Part shown: positions 54,563-64,000 of the stretch, piece by piece
Numbering within the stretch: the stretch's first letter is position 1
Layout of the letters: the number at the start of each line of letters is the position of its first letter
DNA from: Liriodendron chinense
Lineage: Eukaryota; Streptophyta; Magnoliopsida; Magnoliales; Magnoliaceae
Length of the DNA stretch: 64,000 nt
Direction: 5' to 3'
NCBI GenBank assembly: GCA_003013855.2
Contig: PVNU02003862.1
Span: forward strand, 930,001 to 994,000
Made by a program: the position numbers and the translations under genes
Notes under the pieces: generated by a model
Database searches by the model: none
What the model was told of the DNA's origin: nothing
The model's input: the letters and a program-made list of their open reading frames with translations, nothing else

Positions 54563-56049
54563 TGTGGACCCTCGTCGATTTCTGCGCTCCCACACGACAA
54601 CGTTCTCGCTTCCCCTTTCCTTTCGGAAAAGAAGGAGATGATGATGCGTGAGTACGAAATCGCCGTTTGTGCCACTGGCTTGCCTCGTTCTCGAGGGCTT
54701 CGTTTGGTTGTCGTGTTAAGCTGGATATGTTTAAGTGTGTTTATATAAGACCAGAGTCGCGACTAGCCAGTTACTTCGAATCTACAGTCGGCTAGACCCC
54801 GTAGAAACGTTAGAGAAGGGAATCCGAAGATTCCTTCCTCTAAAATGACTCCTGTTGATCTGCGGCCAGAGATTCAAGGTAAGGGATCACGGTTACAGGG
54901 TGGGAAGAGGTTAAGCACCCCACACACTGCCCGTACCGAAGTACGGTCTCTACTTCACAGAATCGGACTAGTACTTGAAAGTCTGTTTTAATCCTCGTAT
55001 ATTCTCATGGATGACATGATGCATGAATGCGGGTCTGAGCAGTAAGAGTTTCTGATGGGCAGGTTCCAACAACGGGCAAGCCCAGAGCGTACGCTCGAAC
55101 TGACAGGTGCTTAATGTAAGACGTATGCAGTGTGCTTGAATGATCAAGGTGTTTTATGGTGAAGCATGAATGCAGGTCTGAACAGTAAGAGTTTCTGATG
55201 GGCAGGTTCCAACAACGGGCAAGCCCAGAGCATACGATCGAACTGACAAGTGCTTAATTTAAGACATATGCAGTGTACTTGACGAATCAAGGTGCTTGCA
55301 GTGAAGCAGGGGGGTTGGAAGAAAAGTAAATGTTGCACTTATGCTAGATGCAAATGAGATGATGCTGGAAAAATGATAGCTGGATGGACGGAGGTGTCGC
55401 AAGGATTGGATTCGAGTGGCTGGATCAAGACTTGGGTGGCTTGGGAGGCTTGGACCAGTGGTCAGGCTGGGCTGGACCAGGACTAGACTCTCCTCACTCG
55501 GGCTCTCCTTGGTGGAGGAATGGGCTAAAGAGGATTCGAATCGCACTCGGGCTGAAGAGAGGGAAGTGGATTGATGAAATGAGAAGGGGAGGGGGTATTT
55601 ATAGCAGCGGAGAGTGGCACTCTCGTAATTTTTTTCGGGCGGCCTGCTATGGGCCGCCCGTACGGCCTCTCCTCAGTTTCCAGCGAGTACGATCGCTCCC
55701 TCGGGGATGCTGTTGGACTCGCTGGTCGACTCAGTGAGTCGACTCGGTGGTTTGACTCGACGGGTTGACTCGGTGTTTTGACTCGACGGGTTGACTCAGC
55801 GGGTTGGTTGACTCAGCGGGTTGACTCAGTGAATTTGACCTTTTTAGGATTTTTTGACTGGCTTTTTTCTGGTGGGTTTTTCAGGCTGATGTTTAAGATT
55901 GGGTTGACTGGGTTCAGGCTTGATCTGGGCTATGGAATGGGGCTTACAAGGGTGAGTTTGGCTGAGTTTGGACTTGGGATTTAGGGGTATGGTCCTCCAT
56001 TCAACCAGCTATCTCTACCAACAGTGTAGCCGAAGGTGGGGTGTCTACA
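54563..56049 (-). repeat. 3' LTR of the minus-strand gypsy element
   Basis: 1487 bp; the plus strand begins TGTGGACCCTCG and ends GGTGTCTACA. It matches the inverse of 46804-48300, including the TATA box (55596-55603), the 142-bp duplication and the 'gagtcaacc' minisatellite (about 55713-55832). The two LTRs face each other and therefore cannot be the pair of one element. Confidence 0.9.
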
Positions 56050-56063
56050 GATGCCCCTCTTTG
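56050..56063 (-). other. Polypurine tract
   Basis: The minus strand reads CCAAAGAGGGGCATC immediately before the LTR start TGTAGACACC. This is the plus-strand primer site of reverse transcription and sets the orientation of this element. Confidence 0.8.
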
Positions 56064-56127
56064 GCAGAGGTTGCGTGCAACCGAATGCCAAAGCGAGTGG
56101 ACACCCCACTTCTGGCCCGGTCATTCA

Positions 56128-57039
56128 TGGATCATGTTCTGAAATCTTTGCTTGCCTTTGCATCTGTGTCAGTTGATCGTTTGGAAACCGATCACTCGCA
56201 CATACCGTGGGAGTTTGGAGAAAACGTTGCGATTGTCCCTGCATGCTCTGCAACCTGGGTACCCAATCGCAACCCTTCCATTCCCGATCGATACTAACAT
56301 CGGAAAGGTACAGCAGAGCCTCTGCGTCGACAGTCTTACGAGGATGCTGACCTTGAGACTGATTGTGTGATGTTTGATGTTTTCCCAGATCACTCCAGGA
56401 GTACTTGTTTCGTTTGACTGTCAAAGTGGTTAGACGCCCTGCGTCAGATAGTCTTACGGGATTCTACTACGCCGACCTGGACTCAGTCAAGGTACTTCAG
56501 GCATCCACGCCTAGGTATGTGCGGGTGGGCTTTTTCCACCCAATCTGCTGGCTTCGATGCTTGGTTTGCAATTCATTCTTTCCTTGATTGTGGTCTGGAA
56601 TCTTTGTTATCTTTTGTATCTGAGTCAGTTGATTGTCTGGAAATTGATAACTCGCACATACCGCGAGAGTTTGGAGAAAACGTTGCGATTGTCCCTGCAG
56701 TTTGCTGCAACCTGGGTACCCAATCGCAACCCTTCCATTCCCGATCGGTACTAACATCGGAAAGGTACAGCAGAGCCTCTACGTCCGTAGTCTTACGAGG
56801 TTACTGACCCTGAGATTGATTGCGATGTTTGATGTTTTCCCAGATCACTCCAGGAGTACTTGTTTCGCTTGACTGTCAAAGTGGTTAGACGCCCTACGTC
56901 AGATAGTCTTACGGGATTCTACTACGCCGACTTGGACTCAGTCAAGGTACTTCAGGCATCCACGCCTAGGTATGTGCGGGTGAACTCTTTCCACCCAATC
57001 TGCTGATTTTGATACTTGGGTTACAATTCATCATTTCCA
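56128..57039 (-). repeat. 456-bp tandem duplication
   Basis: Two direct units (about 56128-56583 and 56584-57039) share 'actcgcacataccg', 'ttcccgatcg(g)(a)tacta', 'cgccctgcgtcagatag' and 'catccacgcctaggtatgtg'. Non-coding; short frames in it are interrupted differently in each unit. Confidence 0.88.
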
Positions 57040-57949
57040 CCTGTTCAAATGGTTTCTGTGACCGAGCCTTTTGGCTTTCATCTTTTATATCTTGGCATGT
57101 GGTACGACCGCACTGACACTGGAGTTCAGTTCGACCGTACTTTGAGTGCATTGGATCCAATGGTCTCCGGGGAAACCGCGAGCCATCGGATCTTATTTGA
57201 TTTTTGCGTCGGCTCCTACCCAGAGATATGGAAGATCTCCTGGTGTTTTGGAGGCAGAACGCTCTACTGGAAAATATTTTTGGATTTTTGAAAAGGCACC
57301 CACTCTGGGGAGTGATACTCCGTGGGGTTTTTATTTACAAATAGAAATATTTTTTGTCTTTTTGAAATGGAAATCTGGTTTGCACGTGCCTCCACTAGGG
57401 ATGCCTGCGGGGCCTTTGGCTAACTGACTTTTATTTTGAAAGCAGGTAAACGTGATGATTGATGCGATGGATGCTGATGCATGGAAATGCATGATGAATG
57501 CATGGCTTGGCTCCTTCTCTTTCAGTTTGATGATTTTGCTTTTGCTGGAGATGTAGAGAATTTTGAGCTTATTGCTTGCAGGGTTGTGCCCCCTGGGGAT
57601 TTTCTTTTTGATACGGAGGTTTGGACAGCGGGTTGGTCAAGATCCCGACCCATGGTCGACCAGGTCCATCGTCCCAAGATGCTGTTTCTTTGCTAATGAG
57701 AATGTACGAGGATATTATTCGACTTCAAGATGTTCTTCTGGGCATACGTGTGATTGAGATGGTGTTTGGTTGCCCGTTTTGATCAAGATTCCAATTTGCG
57801 GGCGATTGGATCCGTCATCCCATACTGTGAAGTGAGCGGAGTTCAAGACTCCTGAATTGTAGTGCTGGGGATACTAATTTTTGTGATTTTTTGTAAATAT
57901 GTGGTCCGAGTCTTCAACTGAGTGGTCAGGATAGAGATCGGTTTATTGA
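57040..57949. other. Non-coding stretch of the gypsy 3' region
   Basis: No conserved frame on either strand. No similarity to pol was recognised. Confidence 0.5.
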
Positions 57950-58168
57950 AAACACAGGAAATATTTTTTGTGATTTTCGAAATATTTTTGATGAAAGCAA
58001 GAGAAATATTTTTTGTGATTTTTGAGAATATTTTGATTGAAAGCAAGGGAAATATTTTTTGTGATTTTTGAGAATATTTTGATTTGAAAGCAAAGGAAAT
58101 ATTTTTGTGATTTTTGAAAATATTTTGTTGAAAGCAAGGGAAATATTTTTTGTGATTTTTGAAAAGGT
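57950..58168 (-). repeat. About 46-bp minisatellite, five units
   Basis: Units built on 'gaaatattttttgtgatttt' and 'gaatattttgattgaaagca', with small length differences. In the minus direction the frames read as Lys/Ile/Phe-rich nonsense repeats, so it is not coding. Confidence 0.9.
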
Positions 58169-58744
58169 GATTTTGCAATGTTTTTGTATTTTGGTGATTT
58201 TTATGAAATGCAGGGAAAAGTATGGAATTTTCATCCACTTCCAGCTTCTACTGCTGGTAAGGTACCCGATCCATTTTACGTCAGCGAGCAAGACGAGTCT
58301 CACACAGTTAAGTGCCGTAGTTTTACATCTTCGGATGAGGAGATTTTGAGGGTTTTCAGTCAACACACCCACAAAGTTGTCTGTTCTTCATGTGCAATAC
58401 ACATAGACCACGTATCGTCCGACGGACTCCTTCGGCCACAAGATGAGCCACATCCTCACATTTCCCTTAGTCAATCCAGTTTGGGGTCTTACGTTGCTCA
58501 CAATTCTGTGAGGGTGAGCTTCACCTCTCAACAGCCTTAATCCCCTTCATGAGTTCTAGGAACAGAGAACATCCGTCAGCTTCAACAGCGACTTCCAAAT
58601 CAAGGTTGTCTATCACGGTGCGTTCAACACGAACAGGATTACGGAGTTCTGCCCGCCTCAGCCCTTACCTGTTTAAAAGATTCCGGACACCCGTGCGATC
58701 AAGTGTCAGCCATGTCCGGAACAGGTTAGGAAAGAAAGCCCCCG
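58169..58744. other. Non-coding stretch with small unrecognised frames
   Basis: Open plus-strand stretches at 58178-58540 and 58549-58764 show no recognisable domain and look compositionally unremarkable. I do not call a gene. Confidence 0.4.
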
Positions 58745-59700
58745 AGAAGTTAATCCCAGTGTAGTTTTAGGTCTTCAGACTGTTGGGGATGAATTTGTGC
58801 AGTTGAAATTGATGGCAAAATTTTTTTATTTTTTATTTTTATATTTTTTTGTATTTTGAAAAGGTTCCAGAGTTCAACTCAAGTAATCGAAGAGGACACT
58901 GGTTTTATGGAAAGCTTGAAATCTTTTTGGTATTTTTGGAAATGATCCGGGTTATCAAACCTTGATCCCAACGGTAGAGGCCGATGCTGGTTTTTAGTTG
59001 AAAGCGAGAAAAGGTCCCCCGAGAAATTAATCCCAGTGTAGTTTAAGGTCTTCGGACCAAAATCTGTACATGCTGAAAATACGTTCCTTTTTTGTGATTT
59101 TTCGAAAACTGTTCCAGGTCATAAAATCTCAATTTTGAACGGTCAGGATTGACACTGGTTTTTATTGGAAATCTCTCGAAATTTTGTTCCCGACATAGTT
59201 TAAGGTCTTCGGACCAAAAACTGTACAAAAGGGGGCAAACACATTTTTTTTTGTTTTTGGAAAATGTCCGATGTCAGCGGATCTTGATCAAGACCGATAC
59301 CGGCTTTTATTGAAAATCCCTCGGGATATTGATCCCGACGTAGTTTAAGGTCTTCGGACCCAAAAACTTTAAAAGAGGGGCTGGTGATATATTTTTTTAT
59401 TTTTCGAAATGATCCAGATCATCCGATGTTGGTCTTAAAGACTGGGATCGATGCTGGTTTTTATTAAAATCCCTCGGGATGTTGATCTCGACGTAGTTTA
59501 AGGTCTTCGGACCCAGTATTGCACAAAATAGGAAAGACATTTTTTTTTTATTTTTTTTTATATTTTTTTTTAAGTACTTGGTGTCGTCGGATCTTAATTC
59601 GAGCGATCAAGACCGATACCAGCTTTTATTGAAAATCTCTTGGGATGTTGATCCCGACGTAGTTTAAGGTCTTCAGACTAAAATCTGTACAAGCGAGCAG
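58745..59700 (-). repeat. Degenerate tandem array, six units of about 140-270 bp
   Basis: The core 'gtagtttaaggtcttcggac' (or close variants) occurs near 58762, 59036, 59197, 59339, 59493 and 59659. Each is preceded by 'ggctttta(tt)gaaaat' and 'cgggat(a/g)ttgatc' type blocks and followed by a poly(T)-rich spacer. Non-coding. Confidence 0.88.
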
Positions 59701-60115
59701 CAATCCAGGTTAGAGATTATGGGAATTCTTCTTAGAATGGTTCGGATCATCAGGTCATATCCTCGGATGGTTGAGATCATTGTTTGACCAAGTCAAATTT
59801 TTCTTTCTTTTCTTTGAAAATTCTATGGAATTTTCCCACATCATCAACCCAATTTCTCACCCCTTTCTCATGAGATGAGATTTTGGTGAGATTTCTTCCT
59901 TTTTCTCACCATTCTCTTCCATCATTTCATTCTTACATGGAGGTACAAGATTCACTTGCAACCACCCTTCCCAAGGAGGAGTTCTTCCCAAGGAGAGGGG
60001 GTGAGAAGTCATTTCATCTAGGTAGGGGCTAGGACGGCCTCCCATGGGCCGCCCGGACGGTCTCTGCCTTCTGGTCTCTTCAATGGGCTGGGTAAAAGGG
60101 TGCCCTCTCCTTTTC

Positions 60116-60123
60116 TATATAAC
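60116..60123 (+). promoter_or_regulatory. Candidate TATA box of the antisense PMD gene
   Basis: TATATAAC about 30 bases upstream of a pyrimidine-rich leader ('atctctctcttctctctctc', about 60150-60200), the usual plant promoter/5' UTR arrangement. It lies on the plus strand, antisense to the host retrotransposon. Confidence 0.5.
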
Positions 60124-60144
60124 ATGGGGCACCCTTGCCCCCCT

Positions 60145-62232
60145 CAACGTGCAATCTCTCTCTTCTCTCTCTCATACTCTCTCTTTTTTCAAGTTTTCTC
60201 TCTCTTCTTTGGTGGTCCTTTGCTTCTCTCAAGTGGTGGCCCTTAGAGACATTTTGGGACAGCAAGGTGGTCCCTCTTTGGTGAGTGGTAAAGGTATGGA
60301 CCACTTCCTTTCTCTTTTCTTATCCTTTTCCTTCTTCATTTTCTCTTCTCATGACTCTTTTCTTTTTCCATGTAGCTATTCCAAGAGGTGTGAAGGTGGG
60401 CCCAAGCATTCTTGACCTTTTTCTAGATCTCAGGTCTTTTTCAAAGGTGGTGCATGGAGAAGGACATTGCAAGCTCTCCACTTCATTTTTTCTTTCTTCT
60501 TTTCACACTCCCTTCATGTGTATGTAAAGGGTGATTTTGCCATGTCCATCAAGTGTGCATGGCAAAATACTCTATCTTTTTCATGGGAGTTGAACCTCTT
60601 TTTATATGTATCAAATGGGCTCAAAGTGAAGTCATGGCCCTTGGTGTATTTGATGGGCCCAATGCTTCATTTTGGGCTCCCTCATGCTTTCTTCTTCTTA
60701 TCATTTCTTTTGGAGCTTTCTTTTTCTTTTCCATCTTCTTTCCAAGACTTGGGCCCATGGGCATGGTAAGGCCCATCTCAAGTTTTGGGCTTATAGGGCT
60801 CACTTTGGGTGACCCCATCTTTCTTCACATATGTATGGACCAAGATGACTAGCCCATTCTTCATTTGGATCTCAAGTGGGCTAGATTTCCTAGTTGGGCC
60901 TTTATGGACAAATGGCCCAAATCTTCCACCATCTCTTGATTATGATGTATATCCTTGTACAAAGTGTGGTGGGCTCCTTGGAGTTTTTCCATATGGATGG
61001 GCTTTTGGGCCTTCATTGAAACTTGGGCACTTCTTTGAACCATGTGTGCCCCACTACACTTTGTTCATGTAGGATTTTTCCTTTCATGCTCTTTTCTTTT
61101 GATGGATGGAGGACTTGAGTAACTTGACCATCTACAAGTCCCATGAGTGAGTTGTTCCCACAATCTCACTAAGTTCAAATGGTTTTCCTTGTGGTAGGAA
61201 TGTGGTTCCCAAGAGTTTCCCTTTAATGCTATCAACCTCAAATGGATGATCCTCAAGTGAGCTATCCATACAACCATAGCTCCTTGATCTTTTCTTTGGG
61301 GGCTTGGTGGGTCATCCACCATCATTCTCAAGTATGAGTGATTTCTTCTTCAATTTGTGAGAAAGAATGGCACCCATAAGTTGCCCATTTTTGTCCCATG
61401 CTTTGGGACATTTTGGATTTTGATCTTCAAGTGGGCTATGTATACCATTCTTATCCATGTTCATGATGGTTGGGTGACTCATCAAGCCATGCTCTTTTGG
61501 GCTCAAATGGTCTCCCTCTTGGTGAAAAGTTGGTGCACATAAGTTGCCCAAACTTGTCCTCACATGGGCATTTCCAACTTTGACTCCTCATGTGGGCTAT
61601 GTGCATCAAAATTTTTACCATTGGCCTCTTTGATTCCATATGTTTGTGGGTGGACCGCCATGTTGTATTCTCATGGCCAAAACTTTCATCAAGATGAGGC
61701 ACATAAGGTTGCCCATGGTTGACTCATGAATGGGTCCTCATATTCTTCAAAGTGGGCTATGTGCTCTCTCCAATCCATTGAGATGAGGCATTTGGGTTGT
61801 CCTTGGGGGCCCACTTCCTTTCTATCCCCCACTTGTCCATGTCCATGTGTTAAAAAAGATGGAAACATCTTAAGTGAGAACCATGGCCTTGGCATAAAAG
61901 TGGATCAATCCTTGGCCACATATGGACTTTGAAGAGGGATTTCTCATGTGAAGTAGGATTCTCATCCTTTGTTGATCTCATGGCACTTGAGTGCATTTGT
62001 TGTCCAAAATGTGTCCTTGGATGATGGACTTTTTCTTGCCTAAGGCATGCCATGCAACCTTCTTTAAGGTGGGCCTTACTTTTTTCAAAGGGCCCAATAC
62101 ACATCCTAAGTGACACATGGAGTTGGACTTTAGATTTTGCATTTGAATGTGAGTCCAATCCCATGGGTTTCTTGGATGATAATTTGGATTTTAATGGGTA
62201 ATGGGTAGGGACTTACCTTGCCAAGCTTGTAG
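60145..62232 (+). other. Putative 5' UTR exon and long leader intron of the PMD gene
   Basis: After the CT-rich leader a good donor CTTTG/GTGAGT lies at 60282. A pyrimidine-poor but possible acceptor 'caagcttgtag' ends at 62232, six bases before the PMD ATG. The interval (about 1.95 kb) is rich in 'gggccca/tgggc' words and has no conserved frame. This is inference only; no transcript evidence is available. Confidence 0.35.
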
Positions 62233-62238
62233 GATTCA

Positions 62239-63733
62239 ATGGCGGATGGTACCAGGGGTCACCGAGTGATTGATGAAGATGATCCTGCCTTCATTGTCCG
62301 CCGAGGGGACCACATGTGTTCCTTAGCTATGGAGCATCAACCTCTTCCCGCTATCAAGGGTCGAGGTACCAGGGATCGCTGGGACGACTGGATGAAGGAT
62401 CCACAGCCCTTGCTTGAACGAGTACTGGATGGTACTCCTTTTGCTGGCCTCCTCACCCTACATTTCCACAATAATGATGCTAACCGCATGATGCTCGCGG
62501 CCCTTTGCGAGAGGTGGCGGGATGAGACCCACACCTTTCAGCTCCCTTGTGGAGAATGGGGAATAACCCCCTTGGACATTTACATGCAGATAGGCTTCCC
62601 GTTTCATGGGACAATTGTTCCTCAAGTCAGCTCTCTAGCTCCTCTCACTTCCACCGACTGGCTACGGCTTGTCGGTAACGTCCCACCCGAGGGTGAATTC
62701 CAAGGCCATCAAGTGAAGATGCGATGGTTCTACAACAGTTTTGCTTCTGTCATCCCCACCACCGAGCGAGAGGCCCTCCACAAAGCGCGGGCCATGATTA
62801 CTTATGCCTTTGGATCCTTTCTTTTCTGCCATGCGAATGAGAGAGTTGACCCCAAATTTCTTCGTTTAGTCGAGGATCTTCATCACCCCTATAACTGGAA
62901 TGGGGCTATCTTGACCCGTATCTTTCAGGGTCTGGACAAGACCTGTCGGCATAGCCGGTCCTTCACAGGTTTTTGGCTTGTTGTTGAGGTATTTCTTCTT
63001 TCACCTTCCTTGAAGGGCTTTCGCCTTCTTTCCCTCTCTGATCATTAGATGTGCTTTTGTCCAGACCTGCTTTTATGACCATTTTCCCCATCTCAAGCCG
63101 AGGATGAGGGCTGATATTGAGCCCTCTCAGTATCGCCACATGTACTGGCACCAACAAAACCGTCAGCGGAACTCCCGAGTTCCTGGGGACAATTGGCGTG
63201 CTGACATAGACGGGCTGACTGTCGAGGACGTAAGTATCTTGCTTGTCTTTCCCCTCGTGCTGTATTGTAATTGATCGTGGTGACCTCATTTGCTGCAGCT
63301 CGCTCGGATGCCGTATGCCAGTTTCCCTCTCTATTATACCCCCCAGCGTGTGGAGGCATACGATGCTTCATGTCTCCGTATCATGCTTTCTGACGCTGAG
63401 TCTTTCCAGTGGTACTTGGGGGAGAGGTTGCTTCGGCAAGTCACTGGGGTGGCTCGGGTCCCTTGTTCTGCACCTCCTCCAGCTGCTCGGATGCCGGTTG
63501 ATGAGAGAGTTGAGGCTCTCGTGGGCCAGCCCGGATTCCGTTTCACGATCCCGGATCATGATTATGATGAGTGGTATCTGCTGTTCGGTCAGGGGCCTCT
63601 GCTTCCTTCGCTTTATGTTCCAGGTGGCCGTTGCAGGTATGCTGGAGGTTCGGTGACTGCTCCTTTGATGGATCTTTATCGTCGGGAGCGGGACGCGAGG
63701 AGGGACGATGATGATTATGTTGGCGACTTGTAG
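62239..63733 (+). CDS. Plant mobile domain (PMD) protein, three exons, intact
   Basis: Exons 62239-62988, 63065-63229 and 63299-63733 give 449 codons and a TAG stop. Both introns (76 and 69 bp) are phase 0, start GT and end AG, and removing them keeps one uninterrupted frame. Residues about 88-124 carry the PMD signature 'ALCERWRDETHTFQLPCGEW', then 'PLDIYMQIGFPFHG'. 'GFWLVVE' joined to 'TCFYDHFPHLKPR' spans intron 1, and exon 3 holds the tryptophan/proline-rich C-terminal part with an acidic tail ('RRDDDDYVGDL'). PMD occurs in plant MAIN/MAIL1-type nuclear proteins and in several groups of mobile elements. Here the gene lies antisense near the 3' LTR of a gypsy element, so it is probably the element's extra antisense gene. 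Biochemical role unknown. It is the only long undamaged gene in the window. Confidence 0.85.
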
Positions 63734-64000
63734 CCTGCCTGGGTGCTCTGCTTTGTATGGCCTTGTACTTTTGCTTTTATCTTCTTTTGTATCAAGCTCT
63801 TTTTGAATGAATATACAGTCTTTGACTTGTTTCAAATTCTTTGATGATGTCTGGACGCTTTGACCTTTGACTTGTTCTTTCATGATTTGAGACTTCTTAG
63901 CCGCATGGACGATGACTTGAACGGTTCGGATTGCTTTTTTGGGCCTTATGGGCCCACTTGATGATTGGATCTTGGATTCTGGCTCTTCTTTTTGATGATC
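63734..64000 (+). other. Likely 3' UTR of the PMD gene and continuation of the gypsy element
   Basis: T-rich sequence with 'tttttgaatgaatatac' (about 63800), a possible plant polyadenylation signal region. No further gene up to the window end, where the element continues. Confidence 0.4.

Larger units (their letters stand above)
54563..64000 (-). mobile_element. Ty3/gypsy element, Tat-like, minus strand, 3' part (nested)
   Basis: An LTR of the same family in opposite orientation (54563-56049). It is followed on its right by a polypurine tract (minus strand) and then about 8 kb of non-pol sequence: three tandem-repeat blocks and an antisense PMD gene. The tract proves that this is the 3' LTR of a minus-strand copy whose pol lies to the right of the window. 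It interrupts the RT of the plus-strand copy. The candidate left target duplication is GTTCC at 54558-54562. Confidence 0.8.

Noticed and set aside
46804..56049. The two 1.5-kb LTRs as the pair of a single gypsy element
   Set aside because: They are in opposite orientation, and a polypurine tract follows the right-hand one on the wrong side. One element cannot have inverted LTRs; two nested copies explain the data.
57843..58372. Minus-strand frames over the minisatellite
   Set aside because: They consist only of the translated 46-bp repeat (Lys/Ile/Phe-rich) and change phase between units.
57950..59700. CRISPR-like arrays
   Set aside because: The repeats are direct but with no fixed repeat/unique-spacer pattern. 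Spacers are decayed poly(T) sequence, and the context is a plant retrotransposon.
61065..62164. Small minus-strand frames in the putative PMD leader intron
   Set aside because: Rich in His/Met/Pro from repeated 'gggccca' words, mutually overlapping, with no recognisable domain. Pol of the minus-strand gypsy was looked for here and not found.

Overview
This is a gene-poor, repeat-dominated stretch of an angiosperm nuclear genome. The evidence is plant-type Ty1/copia and Ty3/gypsy retrotransposons, hAT, Tourist and Mutator-like non-autonomous elements, a LINE tail, fragments of coiled-coil NBS-LRR (CNL) resistance genes, and a plant mobile domain (PMD) gene. The endlessly repeated intergenic phrase of the type 'gggccccaccatgatgtat' recalls magnoliid genomes, but that is an impression from memory. 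No bacterial, phage or organellar segment was seen.

Layout. 1-1485: Mutator-type foldback repeats. 1490-4919: a decayed plus-strand copia fragment with its 3' LTR. 4920-29880: four diverged copies of a low-copy unit (U1-U4). One copy retains a minus-strand remnant of a CNL N-terminus. U1 has been invaded by a Tnt1-like copia (5571-8095), a Mutator foldback (8165-8680, 9-bp target duplication) and an 11-kb minus-strand copia (8750-19835, target duplication CCTAG). That copia in turn carries a hAT element (8-bp duplication) and a solo LTR (5-bp duplication) in its RNase H region. The other unit copies preserve the uninterrupted target sites. 29900-37585: mostly non-coding, with a LINE 3' end. 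37590-43882: a tandem duplication of a CNL LRR exon plus its 3' splice exon, all on the minus strand.

43883-64000 is a three-level nest. A plus-strand copia of the same family as the 11-kb element lies within or against the second LRR copy and is cut in gag by a plus-strand Tat-like gypsy element (46804-54562). That element is cut in reverse transcriptase by a minus-strand member of the same gypsy family, whose 3' LTR is 54563-56049. The region upstream of this 3' LTR holds three unrelated tandem-repeat blocks and then, antisense to the element, an apparently intact three-exon PMD gene (449 codons) with its own TATA box. The PMD gene is the only long, undamaged coding unit in the window; the other coding regions carry stops, frameshifts or truncations.

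How the parts relate: most of the sequence is layered insertion history. Target duplications and empty paralogous sites give a relative order: unit duplication, foldback insertion, second duplication, copia insertion, then hAT and solo-LTR insertion. The CNL pieces look like an expanding and decaying resistance-gene cluster broken up by transposons.
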